Of a DNA stretch of 34,673 nucleotides, positions 1 to 7,882 are shown piece after piece. Position numbers and translations under genes: made by a program. Position 1 is the stretch's first letter. Every line of letters starts with the position of its first letter. This DNA is from an uncultured Clostridiaceae bacterium (GTDB lineage Bacteria; Bacillota; Clostridia; Lachnospirales; Lachnospiraceae), in the NCBI GenBank assembly GCA_902477765.1, contig CABSIM010000029.1:1-34673 (forward strand). The letters run 5' to 3'. The notes beneath the pieces are model-generated. The model had not been told where the DNA came from, made no database searches, and saw nothing but the letters and a program-made list of their open reading frames with translations.

Positions 1-2
1 CG

Positions 3-1439
3 GGAAAGCATGTGTCCGGAGACAGCAAGATGGCGGGAAGCCTGGAAGAGGCGATCCTCGGGTGCGGCCTGAAGGACGGAATGACCATCTCGTTCCACCA
101 CAGTTTCCGGGAAGGAGACGAGATCATCGGCCAGGTGCTGACGGCCATAAAGAAGCTTGGGATCCGTGGACTTAGGTTTGCGCCCAGTGCGGTGGTGAAC
201 ATCAAGAATCCGTCCATTGCGGACTTTGTGGAGGACGGGACCATCGACCGGATCGAGGCCAGCGGGATCCGCGGGGAACTGGGAGACGCGGTGCTGGAAG
301 GAAAGATGGAAAAGCCCGTGATCTTAAGGACTCACGGAGCGAGACCCAGAGCCATCGAGGCGGGGGAGCTGTCCATCGATGTGGCCTTCATCGGGGCATC
401 GGCGGCAGATGAATACGGAAATGCCACAGGGCAGATCGGGCCCAACGCCTGCGGCTCCCTGGGGTATTCGTTCATTGATGCCATGAGCGCGGGGAAAGTG
501 GTGGTGATCACGGACCATCTGGTGGAATACCCCTGCAATCCGGTGAGCATCTCCCAGCAGTACGTGGACGTTGTGGTGAAGGTGGACCGGATCGGAGATC
601 CGGAAAAGATCGGAAAGGGAGCGGCCCGGATGACGAAGAATCCGAGGGATCTGATGATCGCGGAGAGAGCGGCGGACGTGATGGCGGCATCCCGGTACTT
701 TAAGGAGAACTTCTCGTTCCAGACGGGAGCGGGGGCCATCAGCATCGCATGCACCAACTATCTGGCGGAGCGGATGGAGAAGAGAGGAATCCATGCCAGC
801 TTTGCCCTGGGAGGCATGACGGCGGCCATTGTGGAGATGTACCGGAAGGGTCTGGTGCGGGTGCTGGAGTGCAGCCAGTGCTTTGACGCGGTGGCGGCAA
901 GGGCCATTGCGGAGGAGCCGGGGATCGTGGAGATCGACAATGCGGTGTACTCGAATCCGTTTTCCAAGGGATCCATGCTGGACAAGCTGACATTCGGAGT
1001 GCTGGCGGCCCTGGAGGTGGACACGGAGTTCAACGTGAACATTCTGACCGGGTCTTCCGGAGAGATGATGGGAGGCCTGGGAGGCGGCCCGGATGTGGCG
1101 GCAGGAGCGGACATCTCCATCGTATGCCTGCCGGTGGTAAGAGGAAGGACGCCGTCGGTGACGAAGCGGGTATTTACGTGCTGTACGCCGGGAGAGACAG
1201 TGGCGGCGGTGGTGACGGAGGCGGGGATCGCCCTGAATCCGAAACACAGGTATTATAAAGAACTGAAGGAAGACCTGGAGGCGGCGAACCTGAAGCTGGT
1301 GACCATTGAGTATCTGCAGGAGCTGGCGGAGTCGTTGACGGGAGTGCCGAAGCCCATCGAGACCACGGACCGTGTGGTGTGCATTGTGGAATACCGGGAC
1401 GGAACCGTCATCGATGTGATCCGGGAGATTAAGAAGTAG
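3..1439 (+). CDS. citF: Citrate lyase alpha subunit (citrate:acetyl-ACP transferase), 5'-truncated by window edge
   Basis: CitF exchanges the acetyl group on the citrate lyase acyl carrier protein for citrate, giving citryl-ACP, which the beta subunit (CitE) splits to oxaloacetate and acetyl-ACP. It works in the cytoplasm during citrate fermentation. The frame stays open to the left edge. A GTG at 12 is only an internal codon: the residues around it (LEEAI...GLKDGMTISFHH) align in memory with about residue 45-70 of the roughly 510-residue E. coli CitF, so some 40 N-terminal residues lie outside the window. Other family landmarks are the GELSIDVAFIG stretch, SLGYSFIDA, the Gly-rich MMGGLGGGPD segment and the C-terminal DRVVCIVEYRDGTVIDVI. 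The partners citC, citD and citE are expected upstream, outside the window. A hairpin terminator follows 32 nt after the stop. The assignment is firm; only the start is unknown. Confidence 0.95.
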   Translation, partial: GKHVSGDSKMAGSLEEAILGCGLKDGMTISFHHSFREGDEIIGQVLTAIKKLGIRGLRFAPSAVVNIKNPSIADFVEDGTIDRIEASGIRGELGDAVLEGKMEKPVILRTHGARPRAIEAGELSIDVAFIGASAADEYGNATGQIGPNACGSLGYSFIDAMSAGKVVVITDHLVEYPCNPVSISQQYVDVVVKVDRIGDPEKIGKGAARMTKNPRDLMIAERAADVMAASRYFKENFSFQTGAGAISIACTNYLAERMEKRGIHASFALGGMTAAIVEMYRKGLVRVLECSQCFDAVAARAIAEEPGIVEIDNAVYSNPFSKGSMLDKLTFGVLAALEVDTEFNVNILTGSSGEMMGGLGGGPDVAAGADISIVCLPVVRGRTPSVTKRVFTCCTPGETVAAVVTEAGIALNPKHRYYKELKEDLEAANLKLVTIEYLQELAESLTGVPKPIETTDRVVCIVEYRDGTVIDVIREIKK

Positions 1440-1471
1440 GATAAAGGAAGAAAAAATACATATGCCAGATG

Positions 1472-1525
1472 AAAACCGGACAGGGAATTCTCCGAAACAA
1501 AGCGGAGATTCTGCCCGGTTTTTAT
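1472..1525 (+). terminator. Rho-independent terminator after citF, probably bidirectional
   Basis: The arms AAACCGG-ACAGGGA-ATT-CTCCG and CGGAG-ATT-CTG-CCCGGTTT pair across an 8-nt loop and are followed by a T run. A-rich sequence on the other side lets the same hairpin serve the convergent luxC gene, whose stop lies at 1544. Confidence 0.85.
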
Positions 1526-1543
1526 ATGGAAAAATTTCCGGAA

Positions 1544-2683
1544 TCAGAGGGAAATGATTTTACAGTATCTTCTCAGGGCATATTCTCCGTCGTGAATCTG
1601 TCCGTAATCGGAAAAGTCCGAAAGCTGTCCGGCGCTGCATACCCGGCTGATGCCGGAGCGCAGCAGGAGATAGGAAAGGGCATCCTTTTCATGGTCAGAG
1701 CAGATCAGACATGCAGTCTGCAGCATGGGGGCAATATCCCGGAGAGATTCTGCCATACGGTTTCTGGGCAGGAGGCGGATCCAGCAGCCGCCTGCAGAGG
1801 CGGAAAGCGGAGCGTCCAGAGCAGTCTTCATGGAAGCGCAGTAGGAATTCAGAGTTTTTCCGGCTGTCTCAGAGAGGGAATGTTCAGGATCCTCCCGGAG
1901 AGAGGCACAGCTTTCATAGAGTTTCCTGAATTTACCGCAGAATGTCCGAAGATCCTCCGGCCGGTCCGTATCCAGGAAAATTCCCTGGCAGGAACTGCAG
2001 TATCTTCCCTGTGTAAGAAACATGTGCCGGGCCAGACGGAACAGGTCCAGGGGTTTTGAAGCACCTTCCATGGTCACATAGGCGAAGCTGATTTTATGGC
2101 CCCATTCGATCAGCTTTTGTCCGGGAGAAAGCAGGGAACGGACGGACCGGACTGCATCCATGCCGCCCCAGATTACCGCTGCGTCTGCCATCCGTGCCAG
2201 TTTCCTCAGTTTTTCAGGACAGGAAGAGGGAATGCGGAAGATATGAATATACGGGGCCAGACGGGGCTCTTCCTCTGCCAGCAGTTTCAGGAGAAAACGG
2301 GAAACGGGATAGTCGCAGGAAGCGGGCTTCAGGAGATTGATATTGCCGGTCAGCAGGCCTTCCATGACACTGTAAGCTCCCAGGCCTGGCACATTGCCGG
2401 CGCCTATATGGAGAAGAATTCCGAGAGGAAGCCATTTTGTACCGTATCCCTCTGCGCCCAGCTCCCGGTTCATGCGGTCCCGCAGACGGTCCGCGTCAAG
2501 AAGGCAGGCGGCTTTTTCCAGATCCTCCCGGCCGGCAGAAAAACCCGGAGGGAACGGGATGTGTCCGGAGCGTATTTTTTCCGAAAGCCTTCCGCAGGCT
2601 GCAAGGGTGATTTCAGGAGAAAGCAGAGGACCGGACAGAACGCCGGACAGCTCCGCTTTCAGAACATCGGAAGATCGTTTCAT
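1544..2683 (-). CDS. LuxC-like acyl-CoA/acyl-protein reductase
   Basis: LuxC-family reductases (PF05893, aldehyde dehydrogenase-like fold) reduce an activated fatty acyl group to the aldehyde with NAD(P)H. The 379-residue protein has the family's nucleotide-binding stretch GAGNVPGLGAYSVMEGLL (residues 94-111), LLKPAS (117-122), IWGG (171-174) and EWGHKISFAYV (193-203). A Cys pair in QGRYCSSCQG (C229, C232) sits where the catalytic Cys is expected. It is about 100 residues shorter than Vibrio LuxC. The ATG overlaps the luxE stop (ATGA, 2680-2683) with AAAGGAGG upstream, so the two genes are translationally coupled. No luxAB luciferase or luxD thioesterase gene is nearby, so light production is not indicated. 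A generic acyl-CoA reductase role is the main alternative. The family call is fairly secure; the substrate is unknown. Confidence 0.85.
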   Translation of the reverse strand: MKRSSDVLKAELSGVLSGPLLSPEITLAACGRLSEKIRSGHIPFPPGFSAGREDLEKAACLLDADRLRDRMNRELGAEGYGTKWLPLGILLHIGAGNVPGLGAYSVMEGLLTGNINLLKPASCDYPVSRFLLKLLAEEEPRLAPYIHIFRIPSSCPEKLRKLARMADAAVIWGGMDAVRSVRSLLSPGQKLIEWGHKISFAYVTMEGASKPLDLFRLARHMFLTQGRYCSSCQGIFLDTDRPEDLRTFCGKFRKLYESCASLREDPEHSLSETAGKTLNSYCASMKTALDAPLSASAGGCWIRLLPRNRMAESLRDIAPMLQTACLICSDHEKDALSYLLLRSGISRVCSAGQLSDFSDYGQIHDGEYALRRYCKIISL

Positions 2684-3828
2684 GGACAGATTCCTCCTTT
2701 CCCGCCAGACGGCATGTCGGTATGCAGCATACAGGACTGATGTTTTAAGAGTTCCGCAGCGTCCGCAGAGCAGGTTTTTCCCGGGAGTGATTCCGCCCTG
2801 CCCAGCAGTTCAAAATACGGGGATGAGATTCCGCATCCGCAGGAACTGCCCCGGTGCAGTACGGCCATATCTCCTGTGAGAATGCTGGCAAGAGGCATGG
2901 CACGGGCCAGAGGAGTAATCAGTTCCAGAAGTCCGGGCTGCCCGTACCCCAGCGGTTTCAGTGTCACGGCATCCCGGATCCTTGCACGGCTGTAGAAGGG
3001 AACGTGAAAGTGACGGTTGGGGCATGCGCAGTAAAGGGCAGGATGCTCCGCGGCGCCGAAGAATTCCCTGCAGGAGGATTCGGGAATATCAAGGATTTTC
3101 TGCAGCTTTTCATACAGAATGTCCCTGGAGACTTCATTTTCTTCATAGCCTTTCCAGCCGCCGCCCAGAAGGACCATGGAGCCTCTGGGAAGAGCGCAGC
3201 GGATTCCGTGCTGTTCCAGAAAACATAAAAGGAAAAAGACATAGGATGGAAATCCGATGATCCTTACGGGAAAGGGGCCTTTGGAGAAGGCCTCCAGATG
3301 GCTGACGATGGAAAGAAAATCGGGACGGAAGCGTCCATGTCCGGACCGGAGTCCATAGACACGGGAAACCGGAGGAGCAAACCAGGATGTGATCCTCTGG
3401 GTACGGGAAATCATGGTACGGTTGTTCCGGTCCGGTTCAAAGCCCAGAATCAGATATCTGGCAGGCTTCCAGGAAAGGATTTCATGATGCCGGGTGAGAG
3501 CAAGAGTCATCCGGGCTCCGCGGAGCATATCGGAGAAACAGAACCCCAGAATACTCTTTTTTCCGCCGGTGCCGGACGAAGTCAGGAGAAACGGAAGAAA
3601 AGCAGGGGGGATGGTCCAGAGAGGACGGGATTTGAAAAGTGCAGCGGGAACCGGAACCGGCGTACCTGCATCACGGAACCGGGAAGTCAGCTTCCGGTAT
3701 TCCCTGTTATGTCTGAGATGAAAACGGACATTTTCTTTCAGTGCTTTCCGGAACAGTCTGTCTGAGCCGTCAAGATCATAAAGATCTCCGCGCCAGCGGT
3801 ACAGGCGGCTGGTATATGAGCGGAACAT
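2680..3828 (-). CDS. LuxE-like acyl-protein synthetase (fatty acid-activating ligase)
   Basis: LuxE uses ATP to activate a fatty acid as acyl-AMP, moves it to a Cys on itself and hands it to LuxC for reduction. The 382-residue protein is of normal LuxE length (about 370-380). It shows the adenylate-forming motif LLTSSGTGGKKS (residues 81-92), GLRSGHGRF, GGGWKGYE and the C-terminal LTGDMAVLH...CGCG...YFELLGRA block. A Cys at residue 366, 16 residues from the C-terminus, lies where Vibrio LuxE carries its acyl-accepting Cys, as I recall the family. The ATG has AAGGAGG 7 nt upstream, and a TTTACC-N17-TATACT promoter lies just before it. The gene is first in a two-gene operon with luxC. A PaaK-type ligase is the alternative, but the pairing with LuxC favours LuxE. 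Confidence 0.85.
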   Translation of the reverse strand: MFRSYTSRLYRWRGDLYDLDGSDRLFRKALKENVRFHLRHNREYRKLTSRFRDAGTPVPVPAALFKSRPLWTIPPAFLPFLLTSSGTGGKKSILGFCFSDMLRGARMTLALTRHHEILSWKPARYLILGFEPDRNNRTMISRTQRITSWFAPPVSRVYGLRSGHGRFRPDFLSIVSHLEAFSKGPFPVRIIGFPSYVFFLLCFLEQHGIRCALPRGSMVLLGGGWKGYEENEVSRDILYEKLQKILDIPESSCREFFGAAEHPALYCACPNRHFHVPFYSRARIRDAVTLKPLGYGQPGLLELITPLARAMPLASILTGDMAVLHRGSSCGCGISSPYFELLGRAESLPGKTCSADAAELLKHQSCMLHTDMPSGGKGGICP

Positions 3829-3864
3829 GGGGATCCCTCCTTTTCTAGACTTGATTCTGACTTC

Positions 3865-3893
3865 AGTATATCAGGGGAAAACAGCCCGGTAAA
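3865..3893 (-). promoter_or_regulatory. Predicted sigma-A promoter of luxE-luxC
   Basis: On the minus strand TTTACC (complement of 3888-3893), a 17-nt spacer and TATACT (complement of 3865-3870) lie 37 nt upstream of the luxE start. The pair is therefore probably transcribed separately from the SdpR-SdpI-YwaF operon ahead of it. Confidence 0.6.
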
Positions 3894-3933
3894 GAAAAAA
3901 CCTCTTAAGAATTCCTGAACGGGCAGAGAAAAT

Positions 3934-4725
3934 TCAGCGGACTCTGCGGCCTGCGGAGGACGGATGCGGGAGCAGAATGGAGATGATCCGGTGGATGAGA
4001 AACGCACCGGCAGCCACAGAAGCGAGATAGAGGAGGATTCCGGGGAAAATTCCGATGATAAGGGAGATCCGGTGGAAAACCGGCTGAGAGGAAGGATGAT
4101 ATGGGGATATGTAGAACATATCCGCATCCGAAGCGGGGCCGGCGGCCGCATTGACTGCCAGAGCCGTCAGACAGCAGACAAAATAAACCGGAAGTGTTTT
4201 TAAAAATCCCCGGAGGGACAGGTCCGTGATTCCGGCACGGGCGCAGTACACCCCCAGAAAGACCAGGAGGAAATGCCAGAGAAACCCATGAAGAGTCATG
4301 GTCCAGTAAGGGTGCATCAGACCGGCGGGTACGGCCAGGGCCATGATTCCGCCCAGCAGGCCGAAATCCTGAACAAATGTGGATATCACTGCGGAATTTT
4401 TTCCTGTCAGTGGATAAAGAAGGCAGAGATACATGGGAATGCTGCAGAGCTGGAAAGGAAAATACCACCAGTCATAGGAACCTTCAAATTCCACAAAAAA
4501 AAGGAAAGCCTGTTTGTAAAGTTCCATAAGAAACAGGGAAAGGCCGCAGGAAAAGAGAACGGCTTCCGGGCGGATCCGGCGTCGGGCAAGAAAGAAAGCA
4601 CTCTGGACAGACAGCAGCAGTCCGATGACGGTGACAGTCAGATGGAAAACCGAATAAGGCCTGGGAGGAATCATCTCCCAGGCAGTGGCGGACAGAAGAT
4701 TTTTCAAGACAGCGGCAGATTTCAT
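3934..4725 (-). CDS. YwaF/TMEM164-family integral membrane protein
   Basis: This 263-residue polytopic protein has about seven hydrophobic spans. It carries the family signature in the third span region, YDWWYFPFQLCSIPMYLCLL, followed by PLTGKNSAV and FGLLGGIMAL, as in the TIGR02206/YwaF group related to eukaryotic TMEM164. The molecular function of the bacterial members is not established. An AGGGAGG site lies 8 nt before the ATG. The start is 15 nt after the stop of the SdpI-like gene, so it is the last gene of a three-gene operon with sdpI-like and arsR-like genes. That context suggests a role in envelope stress or membrane lipid state, which is inference only. The C-terminus is basic (AGRRVR) and probably cytoplasmic. 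Confidence 0.75.
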   Translation of the reverse strand: MKSAAVLKNLLSATAWEMIPPRPYSVFHLTVTVIGLLLSVQSAFFLARRRIRPEAVLFSCGLSLFLMELYKQAFLFFVEFEGSYDWWYFPFQLCSIPMYLCLLYPLTGKNSAVISTFVQDFGLLGGIMALAVPAGLMHPYWTMTLHGFLWHFLLVFLGVYCARAGITDLSLRGFLKTLPVYFVCCLTALAVNAAAGPASDADMFYISPYHPSSQPVFHRISLIIGIFPGILLYLASVAAGAFLIHRIISILLPHPSSAGRRVR

Positions 4726-4740
4726 GGACGGCGCCTCCCT

Positions 4741-5394
4741 TTAGTTTCCGTGTTCAGACCGTCTCCACCACACATAGGACATGATAAAAGGGACGATGGA
4801 GGCAGTCAGGACAGAAGTGATGCCTGCGGCAAACAGGATGCCCGGATCCGGGATCAGGACGGCTGATGCCAGCCATATGATACCGGAAAGAAACAGAAGT
4901 TTTCCCCCAAGTCTCTGGGTCTTTCTCCAGTTCTCCTCATCAGAAAGGGCCCATGGAGTCCTGAATCCGGAAAAGAAATTCAGCTTGAATTTGGGCAGAA
5001 TATTTCCTGTGAGAACCAGGGTGATGCCCACCATGATGCAGATAAAACGCACCATATCAAAAGAGCCCGGATAAAATGCCTGGATCAGGGAAGCGGCAAT
5101 AAAAGCCAGAATATAAAAATTCATGAAGACACAGAACAGATTATATTCCCGGATGAATTTCATATAATGCCGGTATCTGGGGTCAATTCTCGGAGCAGCC
5201 TCAAAAAGGATGTTGAACAGGACTGCCATTCCTCCGTACATCCAGACACAGTTTCTGGAACCGTAGTCCGGCTCTCCCTGGGGCCCCCAGTGGACCGGGA
5301 TCTGGTCCGGCAGAAAAGGATAGGCGGCTGCCAGAACCAGAAAAATAAAAACCGTGATCCCGATACAGAGAAATCTTCTTGTTTTAACGCTCAT
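4741..5394 (-). CDS. SdpI-like integral membrane (immunity/signalling) protein with DUF1648 domain
   Basis: In Bacillus subtilis SdpI protects the cell from the SdpC toxin and sequesters the repressor SdpR at the membrane. This 217-residue protein has the DUF1648 signature LPDQIPVHWGPQGEPDYG near residue 30 and the SdpI-family segment NFFSGFRTPWALSDEENW followed by KTQRLGGKL in its second half. About six spans are visible. Its ATG overlaps the arsR stop (ATGA, 5391-5394), with CAGGAGG 7 nt upstream. No SdpC-like toxin gene is visible nearby, so it may defend against toxins of other strains or act only as a sensor for its repressor. The family is secure; immunity function is inferred by analogy. 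Confidence 0.85.
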   Translation of the reverse strand: MSVKTRRFLCIGITVFIFLVLAAAYPFLPDQIPVHWGPQGEPDYGSRNCVWMYGGMAVLFNILFEAAPRIDPRYRHYMKFIREYNLFCVFMNFYILAFIAASLIQAFYPGSFDMVRFICIMVGITLVLTGNILPKFKLNFFSGFRTPWALSDEENWRKTQRLGGKLLFLSGIIWLASAVLIPDPGILFAAGITSVLTASIVPFIMSYVWWRRSEHGN

Positions 5395-5669
5395 TCTGTC
5401 TCCTCCTGTTTTTCTTTCAGATCCATCATCCAGCGGATGATGTCGTCAATGACCGAAGTGTTGAGGGAGTACTGAATATATTTTCCTTTTTTCTCCTCGT
5501 CCACCAGGCCGGACTGTTTCAGTATGCCCAGATGATGGGAGACGGTGGCCCCGGTCATCTGAAAGCATCCGGCAATCTCACCGGCGTACATGGGGCCGGT
5601 TTTCAGAAGATTCAGGATTTCCCGGCGGGTGGGATCCGAAAGCGCCCGGAAGGTGTCTGCAAAGGCCAT
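5391..5669 (-). CDS. ArsR/SdpR-family transcriptional repressor
   Basis: This 92-residue winged-helix protein belongs to the autorepressor branch of ArsR. Its signature is FRALSDPTRREILNLL at the N-terminus, then GEIAGCFQMTGATVSHHLGI and LVDEEKKGKYIQYSLN (wing). No metal-binding CxC is present, consistent with an SdpR-like rather than a metal-sensing member. The start at 5669 is preferred over an ATG at 5699 because AAAGGAGG lies about 9 nt before it, and because the family begins at MAFADTFRALSD. It is first in the operon with the SdpI-like and YwaF-like genes. It probably represses its own operon through the inverted repeat at 5730-5749, with release when the SdpI-like partner binds it, as in Bacillus. 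That mechanism is analogy, not seen. Confidence 0.88.
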   Translation of the reverse strand: MAFADTFRALSDPTRREILNLLKTGPMYAGEIAGCFQMTGATVSHHLGILKQSGLVDEEKKGKYIQYSLNTSVIDDIIRWMMDLKEKQEETE

Positions 5670-5729
5670 GACGGTTCCCCTCCTTTCATTCATGGGCATG
5701 ACCGGAAAACTGCGGGTGGTGTGGTTTAT

Positions 5730-5749
5730 ATTTAGATGATTTTCTAAAT
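5730..5749. promoter_or_regulatory. Inverted repeat, candidate operator of the ArsR/SdpR-like repressor
   Basis: ATTTAGA-N6-TCTAAAT is a perfect 7-bp inverted repeat in the intergenic space between the repressor and the divergent acyltransferase gene. It lies just downstream of the predicted minus-strand promoter, where a bound repressor would block transcription. Confidence 0.6.
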
Positions 5750-5759
5750 GTATGACGAA

Positions 5760-5789
5760 AGCGTATCATGAATGCCTGAGTTATGTCAA
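5760..5789 (-). promoter_or_regulatory. Predicted promoter of the arsR-sdpI-ywaF operon
   Basis: On the minus strand a perfect TTGACA (complement of 5784-5789) is followed after 18 nt by TACGCT (complement of 5760-5765). The -10 hexamer is weak but preceded by TGA, an extended -10 motif. A transcript from here would start near the inverted repeat at 5730-5749. Confidence 0.5.
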
Positions 5790-5857
5790 GAAGAATCCAT
5801 CTGGAAAATACAGGGGAAATATGATAAGATAGTCCAAAATCAGTATTTTGCGGGGAA

Positions 5858-6931
5858 ATGCCTATGCCGGAAGAAAAATTTCGCAATAAGATTTCCTGGA
5901 TGATGTTTCTTCTGAGTCTGTCGGTCATCTGGGTTCATTCCTACAACATTGCCCTGTTCGCAGGAGAAGGACCTTATGAAGGGATCTGGGCTGCTGCGGA
6001 CCGGATCGAAACCTTTGTGTCTGTGGCCGTGGGACAGACAGCGGTCCCAGGTTTCTTTCTGCTGTCTTCCTATCTGTTTTTCAGAACCTATTCCCCTGCG
6101 GTGCTGGCCAGAAAATGGAAAGAGCGGGCATTCAGTGTGCTGCTTCCGTATTTTATCTGGAACAGTCTGTATTATATGGGGTATGTGACTGCCACACGGA
6201 TGCCGTATATCCGGGAGCTGGTGGGAAAAACGCCGGTTCCCCTTGATGCAGGGGAATACCTGAATGCCATCCTTCATTACAGCTATGCCCCGGTATTCTG
6301 GTATCTGTATCAGCTGATTCTTCTGATCATCCTCTCTCCGGCCATTTATATTCTGGTGAAAAACAGGATCGCGGGGCTGATCTGGCTGGCCATACTTCTT
6401 CTGGCGGTCCATTTCCGGTGGGATATGCAGCATCCCAATACAGATGCGCTGACCTATTATTCCGCAGGGGCCTGGGCTGCCGTTCACGGGAAAAAGTCGG
6501 TGGAAGCTGCCTGGAACAGAAGGCGGGGAATTTCAGGCGCTCTGGTTTTCTTCCTGGCAGCCATATGCTTTTTTTTCTCACGGAATCCGGCAGGAGATGT
6601 GCTGTGGACGGTTTTGTACCGGGCAGCGGCACCGGCTGCCCTGTGGCTGCTGCTTCCTGAAAACAGACTTTTTCAGGCCAGACCCTGGATGAAAATGAGC
6701 CTGTATCTGTATGCCATTCATTATGTCATTGTACGGTTTATCAATAAAGGAGGCGCGGCTGCCGTCATGCGGATGACGGAGCGGGAAGACATAAGGAGTC
6801 TGGCGGCACTGGGCATGTATTTCCTGCTTCCGGCAGCTGTGCTGCTGGCGGCGTATGTGTCTGCAAAGATTCTCGGGAATTTTGTGCCGGGACTCTGGCG
6901 TGCCCTGTCGGGAGGAAGAAGCCTGAAATAG
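5858..6931 (+). CDS. Acyltransferase-3 family membrane protein (OafA/YrhL type)
   Basis: Members of this family move acyl groups onto surface polysaccharides or lipids across the membrane. The 357-residue protein has about ten spans. Family-typical pieces are LLSLSVIWVHSYNIALF near residue 20, where the catalytic His of the family normally sits in the first span, AVPGFFLLSSYLFFR (residues 61-75) and YFIWNSLYYMGYV. WYLYQLILLIILSPAIY and the late MSLYLYAIHYVIVRF also fit. Only a weak GCGGGGA site precedes the ATG at 5858; a second in-frame ATG lies two codons later. The gene diverges from the arsR operon, so the intergenic region may regulate both. The acceptor is unknown, and the nearest sugar genes (rfb) are about 9 kb away. 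Confidence 0.8.
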   Translation: MPMPEEKFRNKISWMMFLLSLSVIWVHSYNIALFAGEGPYEGIWAAADRIETFVSVAVGQTAVPGFFLLSSYLFFRTYSPAVLARKWKERAFSVLLPYFIWNSLYYMGYVTATRMPYIRELVGKTPVPLDAGEYLNAILHYSYAPVFWYLYQLILLIILSPAIYILVKNRIAGLIWLAILLLAVHFRWDMQHPNTDALTYYSAGAWAAVHGKKSVEAAWNRRRGISGALVFFLAAICFFFSRNPAGDVLWTVLYRAAAPAALWLLLPENRLFQARPWMKMSLYLYAIHYVIVRFINKGGAAAVMRMTEREDIRSLAALGMYFLLPAAVLLAAYVSAKILGNFVPGLWRALSGGRSLK

Positions 6932-7012
6932 AAGAAGAGGCAAAAGAAAACCAGAGCGGCAGAGCAGGAAAGAAACAGAAACAGACGCTTGCAGAGAAAA
7001 CAGGAGAATGCG

Positions 7013-7882
7013 ATGCTGGAGGAGCTGAAAACATTTGCCGCTGTGGTGCGGTATAAAAATTTTACAAGAGCAGGCGAGGTGGTCGGGCTGTCTCAGCCGG
7101 GAGTAAGTGCTCACATACACAGGCTGGAAACCTATTTCGGAGCCAGTCTGGTGACCAGAAGCGCGAAAGGCCTGAAGATCACCGATGAAGGCATGAAAGT
7201 ATACCGCAGTGCCACGGAGATCCTGAAAATCATTGAGGATACCGGGCGGGAAATCCGGAACGGGTCCGGGCAGGTCAGCGGTCATCTCCGGATCGGAGGA
7301 ACGCTGACCATAGGAGAATGTGTGCTTCCCGGACTGATGGGACAGTTCCGGGAACGGTATCCCGGCGTTCATCTGGAACTGACGGTGGAAAATACCATGC
7401 TTATCCGGAAAATGGTCCGGGAAGAGCAGGTGGAGCTGGGCTTTGTGGAAGGGATCCACCAGAGTGATGAATTTGATGAGGGATATTTTATGGAAGACTC
7501 CCTGGTGCTTCTGACTTCCGCCACCCATCCGCTGGCATCCGAAAACAGGATCGTTCCATCGATGCTGGAAGATGAGGACTGGATTGCCAGAGAGGAGGGT
7601 TCCGGAACCAGAGAGTATCTGGACCTGTATCTTACATCCAACCGGATCCGGCCCAGGACCCTGACGGTTCTGGGAAGCAACTACGCCATGAAGGAAGCGG
7701 TCCGCAACAACATGGGCATCACCATTGCGTCTTCCCTTCTGGTCAATGAGAATGATGAGATCCGGATGCACCGGTTTGCCAAGGAATACGCCCGCCCGTT
7801 TTATCATATCACCAAGAAGAACAGGAATCTGAGTCAGGCGGCCAGGCTGTTCCTGCAGATGATTGAAGGAGAAAAACCATAA
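7013..7882 (+). CDS. LysR-family transcriptional regulator
   Basis: The 289-residue protein has an N-terminal winged helix-turn-helix (residues 1-60, with FTRAGEVVGLSQPGVSAHIH as recognition region) and a periplasmic-binding-like effector domain beginning near GHLRIGGTLTIGE. The start at 7013 is chosen because AGGAGA lies 5 nt upstream and LysR proteins begin LEELKTF. A TTG at 6989 would add eight unlikely residues. Its stop overlaps the ATG of the TPR gene (TAATG). LysR regulators usually diverge from their targets, so being the first gene of a co-directional, coupled trio is unusual and suggests it controls its own operon or is controlled with it. The effector domain resembles the CysL-like branch, but the ligand cannot be told. 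Confidence 0.92.
   Translation: MLEELKTFAAVVRYKNFTRAGEVVGLSQPGVSAHIHRLETYFGASLVTRSAKGLKITDEGMKVYRSATEILKIIEDTGREIRNGSGQVSGHLRIGGTLTIGECVLPGLMGQFRERYPGVHLELTVENTMLIRKMVREEQVELGFVEGIHQSDEFDEGYFMEDSLVLLTSATHPLASENRIVPSMLEDEDWIAREEGSGTREYLDLYLTSNRIRPRTLTVLGSNYAMKEAVRNNMGITIASSLLVNENDEIRMHRFAKEYARPFYHITKKNRNLSQAARLFLQMIEGEKP

Noticed and set aside
324..1247. Long antisense open frame (307 codons) across citF
   Set aside because: The Arg/His-rich product has no family marks; it is a GC-driven shadow of citF.
6578..7807. 409-codon minus-strand frame across the acyltransferase end and the LysR gene
   Set aside because: No recognisable domain, and it lies over two well-supported genes; shadow.
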